From positions 1-20,468 of the forward strand of contig DJIL01000037.1 in NCBI GenBank assembly GCA_002433595.1: DNA of 20,468 nucleotides, given 5' to 3'. A model generated the notes under the pieces. It was given only the letters and a program-made list of their open reading frames with translations. It searched no databases and had not been told where the DNA came from. Shown piece by piece: positions 15,304 to 20,468 of this stretch. The translations under genes were made by a program, and so were the position numbers. The stretch's first letter is position 1. Each line of letters begins with the position of its first letter. This stretch comes from a bacterium UBP8_UBA6595 (GTDB lineage: Bacteria > Margulisbacteria > Marinamargulisbacteria > UBA6595).

Positions 15304-16909
15304 TAAACCAGGTATCCTTGCGCTTAAGCCGTTGGTACGCTCGAGCAAATCGATGCGATTCATCTCGAACATATTGCAATAAGTACCGCCCGGAGTCATT
15401 GCTTCCCAGCTGGATGCCATTGGGGTGGTGCTCACTGTATAGCATTTCTTCACGCTTGGCCAAAGCCACCAGGTCAATGCGATGATGCAAGCCACTGTCA
15501 TACAATGCCAGTTTAGCAGCAGATAGCTGTCCTTTTCCACCATCAATTAAGCATAGGTCGGGTAAGGTTTCGTGGTTATTTAGGCAGAGCTGCAAGCGAC
15601 GGGTAACCAGTTCATAAATACTTTGGGGGTCATTGCTGTGCCCTTGGGTGGTTTTAATTTGAAATCGACGGTAGCGGCTTTTATCAGGTTGCGCATGCCA
15701 AAAGCATACTGCAGATCCCACATAGGCAGTTCCTTGAAAATGTGAGCTATCAAATCCAAAAATCAGATTGGGCACATGCATCAAGGACAAGCGGTTATGC
15801 AGTGTATTTAAAATTACTTGGCTATCATTATCGCGTTTTATTGATTTAAAATCCAACGCAAGCATGGATAAATAGGCATTGCGGTTAGCCGTATCAACAA
15901 TAGTTTTTTTAGGGCCACGTTTGGGACACACCAATTGACGATTAAATAGGGTCATTGGTTTGAGTAATTGATGCACGGGTTCAGACACTAATAGTGTTTC
16001 AGATGGTGATTCAGAATAATAATGCAGCAAAGTATGTTGGACAAAATGATTCCAAGGCAAGGGGGTTGATTTGTAAAATCCTTTTTGTGCAATTAATTTA
16101 CCATCAATAATATGCTGAACAATGGCATATTGCAAAGAATCAGACTCTGAAAAGCCCCATACGTGATACGCTTTTTTATCGGTAATATGAACAGTATTGC
16201 TAGCATCTAAGTGCTCAAGTTGACGCAATTGATCTCGGATAAGAGCCGCTTTTTCGTAGTGCTGGGCATTCGCTACGGTCTGCATGGAGTTGGTTAGCTT
16301 TGCTACAATAGGGGCTCGGTTGCCATTTAAGAACGTACTTAAGGCTTGAATCATTTGGGTATACGCATGAGTATCTTTATAAATACAAGGCCCCAAACAG
16401 GTACCCATATCCAATTTGATGCATTTGGGTTGTTTAGACACCGCATCAATACGTTGGTGGCAATCGCGTACGGGAAATAAAGCGTGAATCAATTTCATGA
16501 ATTGACGAATAGACCCCATAGACGGAAATGGGCCAAAGTAAGCATATCCCCGATCACCCATACTCCGAACAACCTCTAGTTTTGGAAAGGGCTCACGTTT
16601 AGATATTCGAAGAACAGGAAAGCTTTTATCGTCTTTTAATATAATATTGAATTCGGGTTGATGCTTTTGAATCAGTTGACGTTCCAATACCAAGGCATCA
16701 GCTTCAGTAGCCGTTGCAATAAAATTAATAGCGGCAATTCGGGTACGCAATAACCGAGTTTTTGGGTCTTTCACAGAAGGAAGAAAGTAATGGCGAATAC
16801 GTTGGCGTAACCGTTTGGCTTTTCCAATATAAATAATATTCTCGGAGCTATCACTCATTAGATAGACACCACTATCGTTTGGAAATTGACTAAAGTCGGG
16901 TTGAATCAG
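15296..16909 (-). CDS. uvrC: Excinuclease ABC subunit C, non-ATG start, no HhH domain
   Basis: Makes both incisions in nucleotide excision repair with UvrAB. The first ATG (16858) falls inside the GIY-YIG domain. The 17 codons before it continue the homology with FPNDSGVYLM, the GIY part of the motif, followed by YIGKAKRLRQR. The frame is closed by TAA just upstream and offers only ATC, CTG (16909) or ATT (16906) as starts; I use CTG, which lies one base after the rplI stop with CAGG 6 nt upstream. The UVR helix pair (QHYEKAALIRDQLRQLE) and RNase H-like nuclease (GFDSSHFQG, LIDGGKGQ, RDESHRFA) are intact. The protein (537 residues) ends about 15 residues later, so the tandem HhH domain is absent. 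Confidence 0.93.
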   Translation of the reverse strand: MIQPDFSQFPNDSGVYLMSDSSENIIYIGKAKRLRQRIRHYFLPSVKDPKTRLLRTRIAAINFIATATEADALVLERQLIQKHQPEFNIILKDDKSFPVLRISKREPFPKLEVVRSMGDRGYAYFGPFPSMGSIRQFMKLIHALFPVRDCHQRIDAVSKQPKCIKLDMGTCLGPCIYKDTHAYTQMIQALSTFLNGNRAPIVAKLTNSMQTVANAQHYEKAALIRDQLRQLEHLDASNTVHITDKKAYHVWGFSESDSLQYAIVQHIIDGKLIAQKGFYKSTPLPWNHFVQHTLLHYYSESPSETLLVSEPVHQLLKPMTLFNRQLVCPKRGPKKTIVDTANRNAYLSMLALDFKSIKRDNDSQVILNTLHNRLSLMHVPNLIFGFDSSHFQGTAYVGSAVCFWHAQPDKSRYRRFQIKTTQGHSNDPQSIYELVTRRLQLCLNNHETLPDLCLIDGGKGQLSAAKLALYDSGLHHRIDLVALAKREEMLYSEHHPNGIQLGSNDSGRYLLQYVRDESHRFARAYQRLKRKDTWFND

Positions 16910-16910
16910 A

Positions 16911-17369
16911 TTATGCCTGATTTACGGATACTGTAAGTGTTGCAGAAACAGTTCCAAAAAGCGGAATGCTGACTTCATGCTCCCCCAGTGCAGTAAGTAG
17001 AAATGTTCGTGGGATACACTCTTTACTAATTGTTACAGCTAGGTCATTTTGAATAGCAGCACACAACTCTTTAGGGCCTACACTACCGTACAAGTCACCA
17101 TTATCATTTACAGCCACAGAGATTGTAACAGACTGGCTATCTAATTGCTTTTTTAGAGACTGTGCGTCTTCCGTTTTTTGCGTTTCATAACGAGTCTTCT
17201 TTTTTTGAACATCCTGAACTAAATTACTGTTTCGAGCATTAACTAATTCAACCAATCCTTGTGGAATTAACCAGTTGTTGGCATACCCAGCTTTTACTTT
17301 TTTTTCATCACCAAATTCGCCCAATCCAGGAATGGCTTCAACTAAAATTACAGATACTTGCTTTCCCAT
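16911..17369 (-). CDS. rplI: 50S ribosomal protein L9
   Basis: A large-subunit protein that binds 23S rRNA near L1. 152 residues, normal length. The N-terminal domain shows ILVEAIPGLGEFGDEKKVKAGYANNWLIPQG (in part), the L9 signature; a charged connecting helix (about 45-75) and a C-terminal domain with NDNGDLYGSVGPKEL follow. AGGAGGG lies about 6 nt upstream of the ATG. It starts 15 nt after rpsR, in the standard rpsF-ssb-rpsR-rplI order. Confidence 0.96.
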   Translation of the reverse strand: MGKQVSVILVEAIPGLGEFGDEKKVKAGYANNWLIPQGLVELVNARNSNLVQDVQKKKTRYETQKTEDAQSLKKQLDSQSVTISVAVNDNGDLYGSVGPKELCAAIQNDLAVTISKECIPRTFLLTALGEHEVSIPLFGTVSATLTVSVNQA

Positions 17370-17384
17370 AATACCCTCCTTAGG

Positions 17385-17630
17385 CTACAGCTTTGCTGAA
17401 CAGCGAATTAAACCACTGTTTCTTGCTCGTCGAATGGCGCGCTTAATGCGACGCTGTTGTCTAGCCGATATGCCAGAGTTTCGGCGAGGAACAATCTTGA
17501 GTCGATCGGTTAAAAATGCCAGTAGGCGCTCGTCTTTATAATCAATAACAGGTTCGGATTCTGAAAAAAGAGTATCTGGCTTTACACGGCCACCGTCACG
17601 GCCAAAGCGATAAATTGTTTTTTGCTTCAT
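17385..17630 (-). CDS. rpsR: 30S ribosomal protein S18
   Basis: A small-subunit protein that pairs with S6 on 16S rRNA. 81 residues. The signature is IDYKDERLLAFLTDRLKIVPRRNSG (in part) and SARQQRRIKRAIRRARNSGLI near the C terminus. The ATG overlaps the ssb stop by four bases (17627-17630) and has AGGAGAG upstream. The position between ssb and rplI is the classical one. Confidence 0.96.
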   Translation of the reverse strand: MKQKTIYRFGRDGGRVKPDTLFSESEPVIDYKDERLLAFLTDRLKIVPRRNSGISARQQRRIKRAIRRARNSGLIRCSAKL

Positions 17631-17995
17631 TGAGTCTCTCCTTGAAATTCTTGTTGTGCAGCATCAGCTGCCCGTTCTAGCATTTGCATGTCATCAGCAA
17701 CCACCTCAAAGCTGGTTCTGGCCTCACCATTCTGTTCATATTTATCAACTTGTAAACGGCCACCAATACTAATAAGTCGGCCTTTCTTTAAATATTTTTC
17801 ACAGATTTCAGCCAATCGATTCCAACAAACAACACGAATGAAATCAGCGTCGGATGTCCCATCTGCGTTACGGCGGTTTCGATTTACGGCTAAGCTAAAG
17901 CGTACCACCGGTATTCCAGAGGCGGTCATACGCAATTCGGGGTCTTTGGTTAGTCGACCAATTAAAAACACATCATTTAAGTAAGCATTGTCCAT
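17627..17995 (-). CDS. ssb: Single-stranded DNA-binding protein without acidic tail
   Basis: Coats single-stranded DNA in replication and repair. The 122 residues are almost only the OB fold: NDVFLIGRLTKDPELR (7-22), VVRFSLAVNRNRR, FIRVVCWNRLAEICEKYLKKG and IGGRLQVDKYEQNG are all canonical. The protein ends EFQGETQ, and so lacks the acidic DDDIPF-type tip that recruits partner proteins. The upstream neighbour, a divergent SSB-like protein, does have such a tip. GGGAG lies about 7 nt before the ATG. It is this copy that sits in the conserved place next to rpsR. Confidence 0.93.
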   Translation of the reverse strand: MDNAYLNDVFLIGRLTKDPELRMTASGIPVVRFSLAVNRNRRNADGTSDADFIRVVCWNRLAEICEKYLKKGRLISIGGRLQVDKYEQNGEARTSFEVVADDMQMLERAADAAQQEFQGETQ

Positions 17996-18006
17996 AATTT
18001 AACTCC

Positions 18007-18495
18007 CTAGAACGGCACGTCGCTGCCTAATTGCTCGGAAAAGCTGGCTTCGGAATTGGGGGTGGCTACCGGTTCCTTCTCATCGGGTAGTGGCGAAAAA
18101 TCAAAATCGCTTTCAGATATTCCCGCTTGTGTTTCAGTCATGTTGGCAGTATCTGTAACAGATGGGGCAGGGTGAGTAGCCTGAAGCGTTTGGAAATCAC
18201 GAATATCAATTTCAGTCACCCATTTTCGGTTACCATTTTGGTCATCAAAACTGTTAACTAAAATACGCCCCTTTACTAATAGAAGACTACCCGAAGGTGC
18301 TGTGTTTTGCAGTGACTCAGCAGTTTCGCCCCAAGCTAATAAAGGGATCTCATCAAAACTAGGGGGTGCACCTGGTCGTGATATGCGTTGAACGGATAGT
18401 GTTAATCGAGCACGAGTAATGCCTTGGTCACTCACCTTAATGTCTACAGTACCAGAGACAGTGCCCATTAAGGTGATTTTGTTCACACTAGACAT
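18007..18495 (-). CDS. Divergent SSB-like OB-fold protein with acidic PF tail
   Basis: 162 residues. Residues 1-105 look like an SSB-type OB fold (NKITLMGTVSG, ARLTLSVQR, IPLLAWGETAESLQ, GSLLLVKGRI), clearly more distant from the family than the next gene. Residues about 110-155 are low-complexity, rich in Thr, Ser, Pro, Glu and Asp, and the chain ends GSDVPF, a typical SSB partner-binding tip. It lies 2 nt after rpsF and 11 nt before ssb. A second, tailed SSB that may form mixed tetramers or have its own role is the natural reading; this is inference. Confidence 0.82.
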   Translation of the reverse strand: MSSVNKITLMGTVSGTVDIKVSDQGITRARLTLSVQRISRPGAPPSFDEIPLLAWGETAESLQNTAPSGSLLLVKGRILVNSFDDQNGNRKWVTEIDIRDFQTLQATHPAPSVTDTANMTETQAGISESDFDFSPLPDEKEPVATPNSEASFSEQLGSDVPF

Positions 18496-18497
18496 TG

Positions 18498-18830
18498 TTA
18501 GGCAGTCTTATACTCAAAAGGAGTCATTATTGGCGTGACAACTGAGTCACCCTTAACAATATAGTGGGATAAAATACTTTCGGTTACTAACACATAGTTG
18601 CGCAGTGCGTTCAAAGCGGGGACACTAAGAGACAGTTGGTAAATACGGAAAGTTCCACGGGTTGTTTTATTGCGTTTAAGCAGTAAAGTCCGTGTACCTA
18701 GGTCTTTCTCCTCTAAAATGCTACCACCGTCAGTAGCTACAATGCTATCAATTTTTTCTTTTATTTTTTCAAACTCATCGGCTGATAGCGTACCGCTTGT
18801 TGTATATAGAAATTCGTAATTTTTTAACAT
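18498..18830 (-). CDS. rpsF: 30S ribosomal protein S6
   Basis: A small-subunit protein that partners S18. From the ATG at 18830 it has 110 residues and begins MLKNYEFLYTTSGTL, the usual S6 start, with the ferredoxin-like fold through GTFRIYQLSLSVPALNALRNY and ESILSHYIVKGD. An in-frame ATG at 18857 would add nine residues but overlaps the aroE start. Neither ATG has a Shine-Dalgarno. A promoter on the minus strand predicts a transcript that starts at or next to 18830. It heads the long minus-strand gene run. Confidence 0.93.
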   Translation of the reverse strand: MLKNYEFLYTTSGTLSADEFEKIKEKIDSIVATDGGSILEEKDLGTRTLLLKRNKTTRGTFRIYQLSLSVPALNALRNYVLVTESILSHYIVKGDSVVTPIMTPFEYKTA

Positions 18831-18842
18831 GCGTTTTATAAT
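18813..18842 (+). promoter_or_regulatory. Putative aroE promoter inside the rpsF start
   Basis: A perfect TATAAT lies at 18837-18842 on the plus strand, with a weak TTCGTA (18813-18818) 18 nt upstream. Transcription would start near 18849, leaving about 7 nt before the aroE ATG, which has no Shine-Dalgarno. Its -10 box overlaps the -10 box of the rpsF promoter on the other strand. Confidence 0.38.
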
Positions 18843-18867
18843 ACGATAAAGTAACATGAAAAATCAA
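18838..18867 (-). promoter_or_regulatory. Putative rpsF promoter overlapping the aroE start
   Basis: On the minus strand, TTGATT (18862-18867) is followed after 18 nt by TATTAT (18838-18843). The predicted transcription start is about 18831, directly beside the S6 ATG, so the mRNA would be leaderless or nearly so. The -35 box lies within the first codons of aroE. Motif evidence only. Confidence 0.42.
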
Positions 18868-19710
18868 GATCAAACTAACACAAATCTATTATTGGGTATT
18901 TTAGGCAACCCGGTTTCGCATAGCCTTTCACCTAAAATGCATCAGGCCGCCTTAGATGCTTTGGGAATTTCAATGCAGTATTTATATCTGCCTGTTTCAT
19001 CCAATCACTTAGCTATGGCGGTGTCCGGCATTCGGGCTTTTCCACTTAGAGGAGTGAATGTCACAATTCCGTACAAACAAGCAGTGATGTCCCATTTGGA
19101 CCGCTTAGATGCTACCGCACAAGAGGCTAATGCCGTTAATGTTATTCTTAAAGAGGGGGAATGTTTAAGCGGTTACAATACAGATATTGCTGGATTCATG
19201 GCTGGTTTTTCAAATCATTCTGAGGCATTGGCATCGGGGCGGGTCCTTGTTGTGGGCGCTGGCGGAGCAGCGGCGGCTATTGTGGCGGGCCTAATGCGCC
19301 GAGTACAAGCAGTATCCGTAGTGGCTCGAGATGTCGGCAAGGCTCGGAATCTTTTGAGTATGACCAAGGCGAATACGCACTGCCAAATAGCAGAATTGCC
19401 GTGGCCGGTAACAAGTGCCATGATTGCCAATCATACCATTATTGTGAATGCGACACCCATTGGAATGCATGGGTTTTCTGTAAAAAAATGGCTCCCTGAT
19501 ACGGCGGTTTTGGGGCCGAATCATATTTGCTATGATACGGTCTATACCCCTCAACACACACCCTTTTTAATTGCAGCTCAGGCGCATGGCGCCCAGTGTA
19601 TTTATGGTAAAACCATGTTGGTGGGCCAAGGGGAAGTGGCCTTCGAATACTTTACAGGCCAACGCCCACCAGAAGGGCTTATGCGAACTGTGCTTGACGC
19701 GTCTCTGTAG
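18856..19710 (+). CDS. aroE: Shikimate dehydrogenase
   Basis: NADPH-dependent reduction of 3-dehydroshikimate to shikimate in aromatic amino-acid synthesis. 284 residues, a normal length. The substrate domain has GNPVSHSLSPKMHQAAL (17-33), NVTIPYKQ with the catalytic K74, and GYNTD with D110; the nucleotide domain has VVGAGGAAAAIV (about 131-142). NATPIGM and YDTVYTPQ TPFL follow, and GQGEVAFEYFTG near the C terminus completes the family pattern. The only Shine-Dalgarno-like bases are absent; see the promoter entry. Its last 32 bp overlap the end of the convergent GlgA-like gene. The reading is functionally linked to trpCF in the same window, though not co-transcribed. Confidence 0.96.
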   Translation: MKNQDQTNTNLLLGILGNPVSHSLSPKMHQAALDALGISMQYLYLPVSSNHLAMAVSGIRAFPLRGVNVTIPYKQAVMSHLDRLDATAQEANAVNVILKEGECLSGYNTDIAGFMAGFSNHSEALASGRVLVVGAGGAAAAIVAGLMRRVQAVSVVARDVGKARNLLSMTKANTHCQIAELPWPVTSAMIANHTIIVNATPIGMHGFSVKKWLPDTAVLGPNHICYDTVYTPQHTPFLIAAQAHGAQCIYGKTMLVGQGEVAFEYFTGQRPPEGLMRTVLDASL

Positions 19711-20425
19711 CCGATTTGATATTGGCTAGTAGCACTGATTTATTTAATGTTCCACCAGATTGAGAGTCAACAATATAGGACTTATCCGCAGTAGCCATAC
19801 CAATTTCACTTAAATTAACACTAGTGTTGTCTAAGTAGCTGGGATCAACTAATTTGGAAATGGTAAGCGATTTAAACGTGTCAATTGCACATGTATTGCT
19901 AGGTCCACTGGTAAAGTCAATATAAAACACTGAGGCGTTGTCATAAAACTTAACCTGGCTTGGCGCTGTTTTAATTAAAGGGGGTGCAGTGGCTAACGCA
20001 GAACCAAAGCACACAATAGCATCGGGTTTAAAGTTAATAACTTTTAATGCTTCCAAAAAAGCCATTGAAAAGTATTCGAATCGTTCAAAATGATCTGGAT
20101 ACAGGCCATTAGCATCGCCGTAGCAAGCATCGCGTTTGAAGTACAAATCTTTACCAATAAAGTAAGGTTGAACACCGGATTCCATGCCTTCATGTTTGTA
20201 AATATTAAATTCTTTATTGCCATGCCCCATGCGTAAGCGAATACGCCGATAAATTTGAGTGATATCCGTTTTTTTTGATATCCATGAATAGCGAGGTAGA
20301 AATTGTAAAACAGAAGCGCCGCTTTCAGCTAAGTAATTGCCAGTTTGCTCAATTTCATTTGCAATGATACCAGCGCCATCAACAGCAAGCGGTGCCATTT
20401 CGGCGGATATAATGACTATATTCAT
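19679..20425 (-). CDS. Stand-alone GlgA N-domain-like protein, probably not a synthase
   Basis: 248 residues that match the N-terminal (GT5) half of glycogen/starch synthase: MNIVIISAEMAPLA (1-14), a FLPRYSW strand, then YFKRDACYGDANGLYPDHFERFEYFSMAFLEAL (in part; about 95-127), as in GlgA. The ADP-glucose-binding KTGGL motif is replaced by VDGAG at 15-19, the usual HDWH motif is CFGSALA, and the second (GT1) domain is missing altogether. A strong AAGGAG lies 11 nt before the ATG, so the gene is probably expressed as a short protein rather than being a decayed glgA. The function is unknown; a sugar-binding or regulatory role is a guess. It overlaps aroE convergently by 32 bp. Confidence 0.72.
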   Translation of the reverse strand: MNIVIISAEMAPLAVDGAGIIANEIEQTGNYLAESGASVLQFLPRYSWISKKTDITQIYRRIRLRMGHGNKEFNIYKHEGMESGVQPYFIGKDLYFKRDACYGDANGLYPDHFERFEYFSMAFLEALKVINFKPDAIVCFGSALATAPPLIKTAPSQVKFYDNASVFYIDFTSGPSNTCAIDTFKSLTISKLVDPSYLDNTSVNLSEIGMATADKSYIVDSQSGGTLNKSVLLANIKSATETRQAQFA

Positions 20426-20436
20426 AATAGTTGATG

Positions 20437-20442
20437 CTCCTT
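20437..20442 (-). promoter_or_regulatory. Strong Shine-Dalgarno of the GlgA-like gene
   Basis: On the minus strand AAGGAG lies 11 nt upstream of the ATG at 20425. It fixes this start and argues that the short GlgA-like frame is translated as such. Confidence 0.7.
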
Positions 20443-20468
20443 CTTTAATTTTTTTGAATTAATCTAAA

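Noticed and set aside
15304..15546. Extension of the M23 peptidase frame into uvrC
   Set aside because: It would put 81 unrelated residues before a clear signal peptide.
17688..17984. 98-codon plus-strand frame opposite ssb
   Set aside because: Mirror of the conserved SSB OB fold; no independent signal.
1..20468. Search for CRISPR, IS elements, prophage, toxin-antitoxin or defence genes
   Set aside because: No spaced direct repeats, transposase, integrase or terminal inverted repeats noticed; the genes are core housekeeping functions.

Overview
This is a compact bacterial chromosomal segment, with roughly balanced base composition, the standard genetic code (TAA and TGA are both used as stops), and no IS element, prophage gene or CRISPR array that I can see. 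It carries housekeeping genes: ribosomal proteins L28, S6, S18 and L9, EF-P, SSB, UvrC, ClpB, a rRNA m5U methyltransferase, and trp and shikimate pathway enzymes. Genes are packed tightly, with many ATGA or longer overlaps, and several starts are not ATG. A hotdog thioesterase that resembles the cyanobacterial DHNA-CoA hydrolase type, a starch-synthase-like protein, and an EnvC-like M23 peptidase with a signal peptide would fit an uncultured lineage near the Cyanobacteria/Margulisbacteria part of the tree. That placement is a guess; no single marker here proves it.

Layout. (1) Positions 1-416 hold a minus-strand tRNA-Val(UAC) and a two-way regulatory region. (2) Positions 417-5629 are a plus-strand run: rpmB, a 4HBT thioesterase, a serine O-acetyltransferase, trpC, trpF, efp, a MscS channel and an alpha/beta hydrolase. 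The junctions are overlapping or nearly so, and this looks like one transcription unit. A separate homocysteine S-methyltransferase follows at 5670-6545. (3) Positions 6546-6782 are the only sizeable gap; it holds a G8 tract, a hairpin and a possible 46-residue membrane peptide on the minus strand. (4) Positions 6783-18830 are a minus-strand run, read from high to low coordinates: rpsF, a tailed SSB-like protein, ssb, rpsR, rplI, uvrC, an M23 peptidase, clpB, a CNNM/CBS (HlyC/CorC) protein, a large six-hairpin-glycosidase-like protein, and the RlmD-type methyltransferase. It begins with the conserved rpsF-ssb-rpsR-rplI cluster and continues into repair, cell-wall and stress functions. (5) aroE diverges from rpsF with only 25 bp between the proposed start codons. 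It converges on, and overlaps, a stand-alone GlgA N-domain-like protein at the right edge.

Points worth most attention: a G10 run inside mscS (candidate phase-variable or slippage site); a uvrC reading frame whose GIY motif lies upstream of any normal start codon and whose C-terminal HhH domain is absent; a tandem SSB pair in which only the divergent copy has the acidic PF tail; a GlgA-like protein that lacks the substrate lysine motif and the whole second domain; an unrecognised 705-residue glycosidase-like protein; and overlapping divergent rpsF/aroE promoters that would give almost leaderless mRNAs. I did not find a clear new multi-gene defence or mobile system.
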